A stretch of DNA of 64,000 nucleotides, from assembly GCF_020736705.1 (NCBI RefSeq), contig NZ_CP085990.1, positions 186,001 to 250,000 of the forward strand. The letters are read 5' to 3'. Within the stretch, counting starts at the first letter, position 1. Each line of letters opens with the position of its first letter. Positions 8,754 through 16,511 of this stretch are shown in pieces. Source of the stretch: Psychrobacter sanguinis (GTDB taxonomy: Bacteria > Pseudomonadota > Gammaproteobacteria > Pseudomonadales > Moraxellaceae). The translations under genes and the position numbers were made by a program. The notes under the pieces are model-generated. The model was not told the DNA's origin. It saw only the letters and a list, made by a program, of their open reading frames with translations, and searched no databases.

Positions 8754-8784
8754 TATACTTAAAAATATTATAAATATAAGTATA
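8754..8784 (-). promoter_or_regulatory. Inverted repeat upstream of the metallo-hydrolase gene, possible operator
   Basis: TATACTTA (8754-8761) and its exact complement TAAGTATA (8777-8784) are separated by 15 AT-only bases. The site lies 105-135 bp upstream of the ATG, within promoter distance. ArsR-family sensors such as BigR bind AT-rich palindromes upstream of blh genes; the link here is inference. Confidence 0.45.
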
Positions 8785-8819
8785 GTTACCGTAGCTTACT
8801 TTATCAAATGAGACATATA

Positions 8820-8845
8820 AAAAAAGCTGGCAGATGCCAGCTTCT
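8820..8845 (-). terminator. serA terminator
   Basis: AAGCTGGCA (8824-8832), loop GA, TGCCAGCTT (8835-8843). On the minus strand the stem is followed by a run of T. It lies 45 bp after the serA stop codon. Confidence 0.88.
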
Positions 8846-8888
8846 TTTATGACTTAAATCGAGACTACCTTGAACAAGGCAATGTAGA

Positions 8889-10115
8889 CTAGAATAACAC
8901 GCGAACGCGAATGGTCTCTTTAATATCTCTCAACTTATCTAAGGCTTCTTGAGAGTTACGGTTGTCTACATCCATAACTAAATAACCCACATCACCTTCA
9001 GTCATTAAGCTTTGCGCTAGAATGTTAATACCGGCACTGGCAAATGAGCTGTTAATTTGTGATAGAACACCTGGTACGTTTTTATGAATATGCAATAAAC
9101 GGTGTGAGCCTTCTTTCACAGGAACACTAACTTCAGGGAAGTTCACTGATGTTGTGGTATCGCCTGCGTCTGAGTATCTAACAAACTTCTCAGCCACTTC
9201 TAAGCCGATATTGGCTTGTGCTTCTTGAGTTGATCCACCAATGTGTGGGGTCAAGATAACGTTGTCAAATTTACGCAGTGGTGATTCAAATTCTTCTTCT
9301 GCAGACTTAGGCTCTTTCGGGAACACGTCAATTGCAGCGCCTAAAATTCGACCTGATTCTAAAGCAGCAGCTAAGTCATCAATCTCAACACAGGTGCCTC
9401 GGGCGGCGTTAATGAAGTAACTGCCCTCTTTCATTAAATCAAACTGCTCTTTTTTCATCATATAACGGGTGCTAGGTAGATCTGGCACATGCAGTGTCAC
9501 AATATCGGCGTTCTGTAATAATTCTTCTAGGCTACCTACTTGTACTGCATTACCCAAAGGTAACTTAGTCATAACGTCGTGATAAATAACCTTCATACCT
9601 AAGCTTTCAGCCAATACTGACAATTGAGAGCCAATTGAGCCATAGCCGACAATACCCATCACTTTACCACGAACTTCGTGAGAGTTTTTAGCAGACTTAC
9701 CCCAGCCACCACGGTGAACTACCGTACTCTTCTCTGGGATACCACGGTACAACATAATCGCTTCTGCCAATACCAATTCAGCCACTGAACGGGTATTAGA
9801 ATAAGGGGCATTAAATACAGGAATACCAAACTCACGAGCAGCTTCTAAATCAACTTGGTTGGTACCAATACAGAAACAACCAATCGCAATCAACTTCTCT
9901 GCTTTCTCAAGAATGTCGCGCGTTAACTGAGTGCGTGAGCGAATACCGATAAAATGAGCGTCTTTAATTTTCTCTGCTAATTCATCAGGATCTAAAGCAT
10001 GCGATAGGTATTCAATATTAGTGTAACCCGCATCATTTAAAACTTTAAGTGAGTTTTCGTGTAAGCCCTCTAGCAGTAAAAAACGTATTTTATCTTTCTC
10101 AAGCGATAATGCCAT
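8889..10115 (-). CDS. serA: D-3-phosphoglycerate dehydrogenase
   Basis: 408 residues, close to the 410 of E. coli SerA. It catalyses NAD-dependent oxidation of 3-phosphoglycerate, the first step of serine synthesis. The Rossmann motif VGYGSIGSQ is near residue 155. The catalytic Arg is in AARGTCVEID (about 240), with Glu downstream and His in TPHIGGSTQEA (about 291). A C-terminal ACT domain from about 335 carries HIHKNVPGVLSQINS, the serine-feedback domain. The start has AAGGG about 8 nt upstream. It is divergent from a D-2-hydroxyglutarate-dehydrogenase-like flavoprotein. SerA also reduces 2-oxoglutarate to D-2-hydroxyglutarate, so the pairing is functionally meaningful. Confidence 0.95.
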   Translation of the reverse strand: MALSLEKDKIRFLLLEGLHENSLKVLNDAGYTNIEYLSHALDPDELAEKIKDAHFIGIRSRTQLTRDILEKAEKLIAIGCFCIGTNQVDLEAAREFGIPVFNAPYSNTRSVAELVLAEAIMLYRGIPEKSTVVHRGGWGKSAKNSHEVRGKVMGIVGYGSIGSQLSVLAESLGMKVIYHDVMTKLPLGNAVQVGSLEELLQNADIVTLHVPDLPSTRYMMKKEQFDLMKEGSYFINAARGTCVEIDDLAAALESGRILGAAIDVFPKEPKSAEEEFESPLRKFDNVILTPHIGGSTQEAQANIGLEVAEKFVRYSDAGDTTTSVNFPEVSVPVKEGSHRLLHIHKNVPGVLSQINSSFASAGINILAQSLMTEGDVGYLVMDVDNRNSQEALDKLRDIKETIRVRVLF

Positions 10116-10495
10116 GTCTTTGCCCTTATTTTGATGGGTTGTTAGGTAAGAACCTTATCCGGTGCTAATCTATAAATTCTACTTTAAGTGTAACTTTATA
10201 GGTGAAACTTTATAAGTCATAAAAAGCGTTAAATTAACTAATATGACGGTAGTGAGCCACAAAAAATCCAGCTTCTTTAAAAGTAAAGTCAATTTATTGT
10301 GACTTACATACTCTATTAGCACTATGTCATAATAGAACTATCTTATAACATATTTAATTATTTTGGCAGACTAAATTATGAATAAAGGCCTGCCAAATGC
10401 GACTATAATAACAAACTTCCAGTTATGCTATTTATCGCAGCCGCTGTATTTTAGTTTTTAATTATTTTATATCCTAAACTTCTGTAGAGACCAAT
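10116..10495. promoter_or_regulatory. Divergent promoter region between serA and the FAD-linked dehydrogenase
   Basis: 380 bp with a TATAAT at 10404-10409 on the plus strand. An inverted repeat TTTGGCAG (10362-10369) / CTGCCAAA (10390-10397) lies just upstream of it, its right arm within the -10/-35 spacer. The matching -35 (about 10381-10386) is poor, as in regulated promoters. A 14-bp tandem repeat (10188-10215, GTGTAACTTTATAG and GTGAAACTTTATAA) lies on the serA side. Confidence 0.45.
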
Positions 10496-12010
10496 ATGAC
10501 TGCATCCAATACTGTAAATAATGCTTCTCCAGCCCATGAACTGGCACACAGCTCAGATCAATCCCCCATTGATGCCCCGCAGCTTTCAAAAGATACTGCT
10601 ATAGACTCTACAGCCTTGAACACTCTACTCACTGCTTTAACAGCCTCTCATGGCTTTGAAGACAATCAAATTAAAACAGATGGTGAAAGTTTAGAGCATT
10701 GGGGTAAAGACTGGACCAAGCATTTTGCACCTGCGCCCTCAGCGATTGTGTTTCCTAAATCCACCGAACAAGTTCAAGCGGTGGTGAAATTGGCCAATGA
10801 GCATGGCATCGTGGTTACCCCAAGTGGCGGTCGTACAGGCCTGTCAGCCGGTGCAGTGGCCAGCAACGGTGAAATTGTGGTCAGTCTGGATAAAATGAAT
10901 AAAATCGGTCAGTTTTTTGCCGCTGATAGAATGGTTGAAATTGAAGCGGGGGTTATCACCGAACAGCTACAGCAGTTTGCAGAAGACAAAGGCTTATATT
11001 ATCCCGTAGACTTTGCCTCAGCAGGCTCTAGCCAAATTGGGGGTAACATCGGTACCAATGCTGGCGGTATCAAAGTGATTCGCTATGGTATGACCCGCAA
11101 CTGGATATTAGGCTTAACCGTGGTGACGGGTAACGGTGATATTTTAGAGCTGAACCGCGGTATGATCAAAAACGCTACTGGTTACGACTTACGCCATTTA
11201 TTTATCGGCGCTGAAGGCACGTTAGGGATTGTCACCAAAGCACAAATTAAACTTGAGCGTGCACCGCAAGATTTGACGGTGATGGTATTTGGTATGGAAG
11301 AGTTTGAGCATGTCATGAATGTGCTGTCTGCTTTTCAATCTCAAATTGACCTAACTGCCTTTGAATTCTTTGATGAGGTGGCCATTGAAAAGCTGATGGC
11401 GACCGGTCATGTGCAGCAGCCTTTTGAAGCACGTACCAAATACTATGCGCTACTAGAGTTCGAAGCGCCGTATGAGCCTATTATGGACAAAGCCATGGCC
11501 ATGTTTGAACAGTGCATGGAAAACGGCTGGATTGTCGATGGTGTCATGAGTCAAAGTATTGCTCAAGCAGCTGAGCTGTGGAAACTGCGCGAGTATATTT
11601 CGGAAACTATCTCAGTATTTACCCCATATAAAAACGATGTGTCAGTATTAATTAGCTACGTGCCTGAATTTATTAAAGACATCGAATCGGTGGTAAACGC
11701 CAACTATCCGGACTTCGAGATTTGCTGGTTTGGTCATATCGGTGATGGTAACCTGCACCTAAATATCTTAAAGCCTGATAACTTATCTAAAGATGAGTTT
11801 TTTGAGAAATGTCAAAGTGTTAATGATTTGGTGTTCAGCACTGTCCAAAAATATGGCGGTTCAGTGTCTGCCGAGCATGGTGTTGGTATGACTAAAAAGC
11901 CTTATTTAGAATACAGTCGCAGTCATACTGAGATTGAATACCTAAAAGCGCTGAAGAAGGTGTTTGATCCAAAGGGTATTATGAACCGTGGCAAAATCTT
12001 TGATATTTAA
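10496..12010 (+). CDS. FAD-linked oxidase, D-2-hydroxyglutarate dehydrogenase-like
   Basis: 504 residues of the GlcD/D2HGDH/D-lactate dehydrogenase branch of the VAO flavoprotein fold. An unconserved Ser/Ala/Asp-rich tail of about 45 residues precedes the FAD-binding PCMH domain: VTPSGGRTGLSAGAV near 105, IGGNIGTNAGGIKVIRYG near 180, LFIGAEGTLGIVTKA near 236. The C-terminal cap ends with FGHIGDGNLHLNIL (about 414) and SAEHGVGMTKK (about 458), whose histidines bind metal in this family. In Pseudomonas stutzeri, D2HGDH removes the D-2-hydroxyglutarate that SerA makes and so supports serine synthesis. The divergent serA here supports the same role, although D-lactate cannot be excluded. Confidence 0.87.
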   Translation: MTASNTVNNASPAHELAHSSDQSPIDAPQLSKDTAIDSTALNTLLTALTASHGFEDNQIKTDGESLEHWGKDWTKHFAPAPSAIVFPKSTEQVQAVVKLANEHGIVVTPSGGRTGLSAGAVASNGEIVVSLDKMNKIGQFFAADRMVEIEAGVITEQLQQFAEDKGLYYPVDFASAGSSQIGGNIGTNAGGIKVIRYGMTRNWILGLTVVTGNGDILELNRGMIKNATGYDLRHLFIGAEGTLGIVTKAQIKLERAPQDLTVMVFGMEEFEHVMNVLSAFQSQIDLTAFEFFDEVAIEKLMATGHVQQPFEARTKYYALLEFEAPYEPIMDKAMAMFEQCMENGWIVDGVMSQSIAQAAELWKLREYISETISVFTPYKNDVSVLISYVPEFIKDIESVVNANYPDFEICWFGHIGDGNLHLNILKPDNLSKDEFFEKCQSVNDLVFSTVQKYGGSVSAEHGVGMTKKPYLEYSRSHTEIEYLKALKKVFDPKGIMNRGKIFDI

Positions 12011-12134
12011 TGCGTGCGATCTGTAATGTGTTAGTCATAGTTAAATAATCAAAGCTAAACTGCCCGCTTGTTGACGATTTACTTAAACCATAAATCGCCT
12101 TAAATAAGTGGCAGTTTTAAACCTTGTTACCATT

Positions 12135-12153
12135 AAAAAAGACGCCTATAGGG
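12135..12153 (+). terminator. Left half of a terminator split by an insertion sequence
   Basis: AAAAAAGACGCC then TATAGGG, 125 bp after the flavoprotein stop. Removing the insertion sequence and one target copy restores a 12-bp stem (AAAAAAGACGCC with GGCGTCTTTTTT, loop TATAG). As it stands the left half has lost its partner arm and its U-tract. Confidence 0.8.
12143..12153 (+). repeat. Target-site duplication, left copy
   Basis: CGCCTATAGGG, identical to 13547-13557. Eleven bp fits the long duplications made by IS4-family elements. The boundary is ambiguous by one base, so 12 bp is also possible. Confidence 0.9.
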
Positions 12154-12173
12154 TAATGCCAGTCAGTTAAGGC
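12154..12173 (+). repeat. IS left inverted repeat
   Basis: Starts TAATGCCAGTCAGTTAAGGC; exact complement of 13527-13546. Confidence 0.95.
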
Positions 12174-12192
12174 AAAAACTCAATAAAAGTAA

Positions 12193-12229
12193 TAAAATAG
12201 CCTATCTAATAAGTAGATGGGCTATTTTA
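12193..12229 (+). promoter_or_regulatory. Hairpin over the transposase translation start
   Basis: Left arm from T12193 pairs with 12215-12229: ten pairs (TAAAATAGCC with GGCTATTTTA), one T-G wobble, then ATCT/AGAT, with a 7-nt loop. The right arm covers the ATG at 12217 and the region just before the ATG at 12232. A -10-like TAAAAT (12193-12198) lies in the left arm, so a transcript from it would start too late to form the hairpin, whereas transcription entering from outside would include it. Confidence 0.6.
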
Positions 12230-13533
12230 CTATGAGACTACAAGACGCTATTAATGAGACGCATAAAAGGATTCCAGACACCCTAGAACAATTTAGTGAA
12301 TTAATAGACCCTGAGTGGATACAGCAGGCTTTAGAATATACGGGCAAAGCGAGCATTAGAAGACGTAAGCTACCTGCCGAACACGTTGTTTGGATAGTCA
12401 TCGGCACAGCTTTATATCGTAACCGTTCAATTTGGTATATCACAGAGCAAATGCGGCTTAATATAGACTCACAGGCCTGCGTACCCAGCGCTGTGGTACA
12501 AGCGAGACAACGCCTCGGGCATGAGCCTCTAAAGCAGCTATTTCATCAACTAAGTGCTCACTACCAAACAGAATCACGAGCCCAGCAGCAAGACTTCATG
12601 GGACTTAGCGTCCAAGCTGTAGATGGCGTCGTATACTCACTCCCATCCACTGATGAGAACCTTCAGCACTTTAGCTCAAGCAAAGGCAGAACTAAAGAGG
12701 CGCCCTATCCCCAAATGCGTTCGGTATGTCTGATCAATACTGACACGCATGAGATCATTGACACAACCCTTGCAGATATGGGTCAAGGAGAGATCACCTT
12801 AGCCCGTCAGCTAAATGTTCAAGACAACAGCATTACGCTCTTTGATAGAGCCTATTTCTCAGCAGACCTACTTATCAGTTGGCAACAAGCCCATCCAAAC
12901 AGTCACTGGCTCATGCGGGCTAAAGATAATCTGCGTTACACTGTGATTGAAACCTTTAGTGAAGGGGACTACTTAATACAAATGCCCGTCTCTCCTCAGG
13001 CACAAAAGAAAAATCCAAACCTACCCGATACTTGGCAAGCTCGATTAATTGAGTGTCGTTATGAGGGTAAGACAAGACGATACATCACCTCTTTAATAGA
13101 TGATAAACGCTTTACTAAGGATAAAGTGGCACAGCTTTACTTGCAGCGCTGGGAGATCGAGATGGCTTTTAGGGAAATTAAGTCTGATTTACAGCAGGGG
13201 CTGTTGTTAAGAAGTAAGCTGCCACAGCTTGTATTACAAGAATTCTGGGGGCTTATGATTGCTTATAATCTGATAAGACGTTTGATGCGATATATGGCTC
13301 TTAGAGCTAAGGTTAGCCCTCTACGAATTAGCTTTCATATGGCGTCTATTACGATTGTTGATCTGTTACGGTTTGCACCTTTACAGGCTGCAGGACTCTT
13401 CCCTAAGTTGTTAGATGCACTTTTAGAGGAAGGAAAATTGTTTGTTATTCCTGAACGCAGAAAGCGATCTTGCCCGAGGGTGGTTAAGGGTAAGCCACAA
13501 AAATATCCCAAAAAAAATACCAGTCAGCCTTAA
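12217..13533 (+). CDS. IS4-family DDE transposase
   Basis: 438 residues (433 if the ATG at 12232 is used; the family-like MRLQDAINETHKR begins there). The IS4 signature Y-x2-R-x3-E-x6-K is exact in YLQRWEIEMAFREIK, with the catalytic Glu, near residue 310. The two catalytic Asp residues fit VQAVDGVVYSLP (about 136) and TLFDRAYFSADLL (about 210). It catalyses cut-and-paste transposition from the 20-bp ends. Neither start has a strong Shine-Dalgarno, consistent with tightly limited translation. The stop codon lies inside the right inverted repeat. The frame is uninterrupted. Confidence 0.95.
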   Translation: MGYFTMRLQDAINETHKRIPDTLEQFSELIDPEWIQQALEYTGKASIRRRKLPAEHVVWIVIGTALYRNRSIWYITEQMRLNIDSQACVPSAVVQARQRLGHEPLKQLFHQLSAHYQTESRAQQQDFMGLSVQAVDGVVYSLPSTDENLQHFSSSKGRTKEAPYPQMRSVCLINTDTHEIIDTTLADMGQGEITLARQLNVQDNSITLFDRAYFSADLLISWQQAHPNSHWLMRAKDNLRYTVIETFSEGDYLIQMPVSPQAQKKNPNLPDTWQARLIECRYEGKTRRYITSLIDDKRFTKDKVAQLYLQRWEIEMAFREIKSDLQQGLLLRSKLPQLVLQEFWGLMIAYNLIRRLMRYMALRAKVSPLRISFHMASITIVDLLRFAPLQAAGLFPKLLDALLEEGKLFVIPERRKRSCPRVVKGKPQKYPKKNTSQP

Positions 13534-13541
13534 CTGACTGG
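13510..13541 (-). terminator. Inward-facing terminator in the right end of the IS
   Basis: CCAGTCAG (13520-13527), loop CCTTAA, CTGACTGG (13534-13541). On the minus strand it is followed by TATTTTTTT. It would stop transcription that enters the element from the right, antisense to the transposase. Confidence 0.75.
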
Positions 13542-13546
13542 CATTA
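13527..13546 (-). repeat. IS right inverted repeat
   Basis: Exact complement of 12154-12173. It overlaps the last codons of the transposase gene. Confidence 0.95.
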
Positions 13547-13569
13547 CGCCTATAGGGCGTCTTTTTTTT
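13546..13569 (+). terminator. Residual terminator rebuilt at the right IS junction
   Basis: ACGCC (13546-13550), loop TATAG, GGCGT (13556-13560), then CTTTTTTTT. The base A13546 belongs to the IS end and adds one pair. The stem is now 5 bp instead of about 12 bp, but the U-run is intact, so it may end transposase transcription. Confidence 0.6.
13547..13557 (+). repeat. Target-site duplication, right copy
   Basis: CGCCTATAGGG, identical to 12143-12153. Confidence 0.9.
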
Positions 13570-13588
13570 GAAAGCTAATTTTTTAAAA

Positions 13589-14218
13589 CTATTTTAACAG
13601 AATAAAAATAGCAAAAATGAGCAATATGCTAAGAACACCTTGTACCAAGATAAAAGCTTGGTGTGGTCCCACGAAGTGTTGAATCATATTTCCTAAAGCA
13701 TTTAAAGTAATACCTGACTCTTGTACATGTGGCGGTGTTTCAATTTTTCGAATGGCTTGTAAAAATTCTTCAGTATTTTCCTCATTCCACTTATTGGGTT
13801 TAAAAGGTAAGAACTTAGACAAAGTGTCAGCTTGCTTCTTAGTCTCAGGAGACCATAGCCAACGCTCTAAAAACATTAGGCGCATACCCCAGTTTTCAAA
13901 ATCACGATGAACAATAGGTTTTATCAGCAATATTCGCGGTTTTCCATGTCGACTGTCATCGAATATATCTTGCACCAAAGGCAGCAATACTTCTTTTCTA
14001 CCTTCAAGACATTGAAGGAAATTTCCATCGCCATAACAAAGTATGCCAGTGATACCATTCTGTTGATTATACTTGCGCGCTTCTCGTTCGACGGTATTGA
14101 AAATAGCAGGCTTGAAACGGCTTTTAAAAGTCAAACGGCTGACATAGACCAAGCGAATGAGCGCATCGTCTTTAATATTATTTAGCGTATTAACCGTATT
14201 GTATTCGTGAAGAGGCAT
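13589..14218 (-). CDS. BLUF-domain blue-light sensor with C-terminal membrane helix
   Basis: 209 residues from the ATG at 14218, chosen because TAAGGA lies 8 nt upstream; the in-frame ATG at 14236 lacks this. The BLUF domain (about 20-115) binds FAD. The photocycle residues align well with AppA: Tyr25 in LVYVSR, Asn51 in YNQQNGITG, Gln69 in FLQCLEG and Trp110 in NWGM, with the same Asn-Gln (18) and Gln-Trp (41) spacing. No EAL, GGDEF or other output domain is present. Residues about 188-209 form a hydrophobic helix (VLSILLIFAIFILL), so the protein may be tail-anchored. Its natural terminator is the one split by the insertion sequence. Confidence 0.88.
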   Translation of the reverse strand: MPLHEYNTVNTLNNIKDDALIRLVYVSRLTFKSRFKPAIFNTVEREARKYNQQNGITGILCYGDGNFLQCLEGRKEVLLPLVQDIFDDSRHGKPRILLIKPIVHRDFENWGMRLMFLERWLWSPETKKQADTLSKFLPFKPNKWNEENTEEFLQAIRKIETPPHVQESGITLNALGNMIQHFVGPHQAFILVQGVLSILLIFAIFILLK

Positions 14219-14761
14219 AATTCGAGTCCTTAGCATGCGTCATAGTCTTGAACCCAAAGCAGCATTAAAATAAGACATACATGATTTAATGTTAATCATA
14301 CAATAAATTACTATTTTTATATAGCAATTAACAATATAAATAAATCGCTAACTTATGCATAAACCAACAAAAATGGTTAATACTAGTTATTGAAATCTCT
14401 CCTAACCTATCCATCCTACTATTTAATCGATAAGAATTAATTCACAACAAAAATCAATACTTTACAATTCTTCATTTTTTATACCCTACCTAGCCTTTAT
14501 AATATGGTCTTCATAATATGTTTCATAAATTTGTTCTTTATTGCCACTCAATTGGCAAAGCGTATTCTGGCTTTATAGACTAACTTCTATAAGTCTGTGG
14601 TTCCCTTATTTAGAGACGTAAGCATCTACATATTTAAATTATTAACCTTAATTGAGTGATTGGCATTTAAAACTTAGCCTTTAATATTTAGACGCCTAAT
14701 AATTAAGCGCTCATTTAATCTACAAAACCTGAAATCCAAATGCCCTTAACATTTAATTCGC
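14219..14761. other. AT-rich divergent intergenic region
   Basis: About 540 bp between the BLUF gene and the GNAT-nitrilase gene. It holds a 14-bp-period direct repeat around ATAATATG (14497-14524) and a small inverted repeat TTGCCA/TGGCAA near 14540. A promoter-like site near 14660-14687 is listed separately. No open frame with coding signals was seen. Confidence 0.5.
14660..14687 (+). promoter_or_regulatory. Possible promoter of the GNAT-nitrilase gene
   Basis: TTGGCA (14660-14665), 16-bp spacer, TAATAT (14682-14687); about 80 bp before the coding start. Judged by consensus match only. Confidence 0.4.
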
Positions 14762-14776
14762 GTGACGAGTAACCCC

Positions 14777-16414
14777 ATGACCCAAAAAACTGAAGACTTT
14801 CACCTAAAAATAGCTGAAATTAAGAAAAAAGATTACCCTCAATTGAAGACCTTAATGGACCGTGTGTATGTCAGCTTAGGCGGTGCTTGGTCTAAAACCA
14901 CTATAAACACCTTAATTGACTCGTTCCCTGAAGGCCAAATTGCTTTATTCGACCACGATAAGCTTATCGGTATGGTATTAACCATGCGTGTTAATTATCA
15001 AAGATTCTCTAACCCACATACCTATGACGACTTATTAGGTCAACGTGAAATTATCAAAGACGACCCAGAAGGTGATGCGTTATATGGGATTGATGCCCTT
15101 ATTGACCCTGATTACCGTGGCTATCGTCTAGGACGTCGCCTGTATGATGCGCGTAAAGAGCTATGTCGTCAGATGAACTTCCGAGCTATTTTGGCAGGGG
15201 GCCGAATTCCTAAATATCATAACTATCAAGATATGACCCCTGGCGAATATATTGATGCGGTAGAAAATCGTGAGATATATGACCCCACGTTGTCTTTTCA
15301 GTTGTCAAACGGCTTTATTGTTAAACGTATCTTGACCGGATATCTGCCTGATGATAAACAGTCGAAAGGATTTGCCACGCTGCTAGAATGGGCCAATATC
15401 TACTATGAACCTCAAGATTATAAGCCTAATGCTCGTAAAACCGATGTGCGTATTGGTGGTATTCAATGGCAAATGCGTGAAGTAGAGTCTCCTGAAGAGC
15501 TGCTACAACAAGTGGAATTCTTCGTGGACATCATGGCAGATTATAATGCTGACTTTGCTTGCCTGCCTGAATTCTTCAACGCCCCATTAATGGGACTGTG
15601 TGAGTCAACGGATCAAAACATTGCGATTCGATTTTTGGCCGACTATACCGAATGGTTTAAAAACGAGATTTCAAACTTAGCGGTCAGTTATAACGTTAAC
15701 GTCATTACCGGCTCAATGCCGTTATTTGATAAAGAGACAGAAGTATTATATAACGTCAGTTATCTGTGTCGCCGCGACGGTACGGTAGAAGAGCAACGCA
15801 AAATTCATATTACCCCGCATGAACGTAGTGCTTGGGTAATTGAAGGTGGTAACAAGGTACAAGTATTCGATACCGATGCAGGTCGTATTGGGATTTTAGT
15901 TTGTTATGATGTAGAGTTCCCTGAGCTTGCCCGCCTATTGGCATTAGAGGACATGGATATCTTGTTTGTTCCTTTCTGGACAGATACCAAAAACGGCTAC
16001 TTACGCGTTCGTCATTGTGCTCAGGCACGTGCCATTGAAAACGAATGCTATGTGATGATTTGCGGCTCTGTGGGTAACCTACCTCAGGTAGAAAGCTTAG
16101 ACATTCAATATGCTCAGTCTTCAGTATTCTCACCTTCTGATTTTGCTTTCCCGCATGATGCTATTATGGCTGAGACCACACCCAATACGGAAATGGTCTT
16201 CTTCTCTGACTTAGACTTAGATAAACTTATTCATGTGCGTAACGAAGGGTCTGTCAACAACCTTAAAGATCGCCGTGATGATATCTTTACGCTGAAATGG
16301 AAGAAAAAAGCCAAGCAATCTGTGGAAAATAGCTCGCCAGAAGAGTTGAAGCAAAACTCTCATAGTGTAAGAGAGGGTGTGCCTTTACATGATAGAGCCA
16401 CTAAACCTTCATAA
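14777..16414 (+). CDS. GNAT N-acetyltransferase fused to a carbon-nitrogen hydrolase
   Basis: 545 residues from the ATG at 14777; a GTG at 14762 would add five residues and neither has a strong Shine-Dalgarno. The N-terminal half (about 1-200) is a GNAT acetyltransferase with the acetyl-CoA loop in DPDYRGYRLGRRLYDAR. The C-terminal half is a nitrilase-superfamily domain with its triad: Glu in CLPEFF (near 264), Lys in EQRKIHITP (near 341) and Cys in LVCYDVEFPE (near 375). This two-domain arrangement exists in many proteobacteria but its substrate is not established to my knowledge. The last 45 residues are Lys/Ser/Glu-rich and probably disordered. The physical fusion suggests acylation and amide hydrolysis on a shared metabolite. 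Confidence 0.88.
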   Translation: MTQKTEDFHLKIAEIKKKDYPQLKTLMDRVYVSLGGAWSKTTINTLIDSFPEGQIALFDHDKLIGMVLTMRVNYQRFSNPHTYDDLLGQREIIKDDPEGDALYGIDALIDPDYRGYRLGRRLYDARKELCRQMNFRAILAGGRIPKYHNYQDMTPGEYIDAVENREIYDPTLSFQLSNGFIVKRILTGYLPDDKQSKGFATLLEWANIYYEPQDYKPNARKTDVRIGGIQWQMREVESPEELLQQVEFFVDIMADYNADFACLPEFFNAPLMGLCESTDQNIAIRFLADYTEWFKNEISNLAVSYNVNVITGSMPLFDKETEVLYNVSYLCRRDGTVEEQRKIHITPHERSAWVIEGGNKVQVFDTDAGRIGILVCYDVEFPELARLLALEDMDILFVPFWTDTKNGYLRVRHCAQARAIENECYVMICGSVGNLPQVESLDIQYAQSSVFSPSDFAFPHDAIMAETTPNTEMVFFSDLDLDKLIHVRNEGSVNNLKDRRDDIFTLKWKKKAKQSVENSSPEELKQNSHSVREGVPLHDRATKPS

Positions 16415-16511
16415 CTTAAAGTTTATGGCTCATTGCTTATGAGTATTCTCATAAGTCATTGACCCATCTGGCTGGTTCAAATAACCGACAGGCCCTAACC
16501 CAGGATTAAAC

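Larger units (their letters stand above)
12154..13546 (+). mobile_element. Intact IS4-family insertion sequence, 1393 bp
   Basis: Bounded by perfect 20-bp terminal inverted repeats and flanked by an 11-bp direct repeat. It encodes one full-length DDE transposase. Perfect ends, an unmutated duplication and an open reading frame indicate a recent, probably still mobile insertion. The target is the loop of a rho-independent terminator. Confidence 0.95.

Noticed and set aside
12135..12180. Longer terminal inverted repeat including GACGCC...TATAGG for the IS
   Set aside because: The apparent similarity outside the 20-bp ends is the duplicated, self-complementary target site, not part of the element.
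15810..16133. 107-codon open frame on the minus strand
   Set aside because: Antisense to the nitrilase domain of the fusion gene, no start signals.
16436..16455. 8-bp hairpin between the fusion gene and the thioredoxin-like gene as a terminator
   Set aside because: No T-run follows; listed only as a weak structure.
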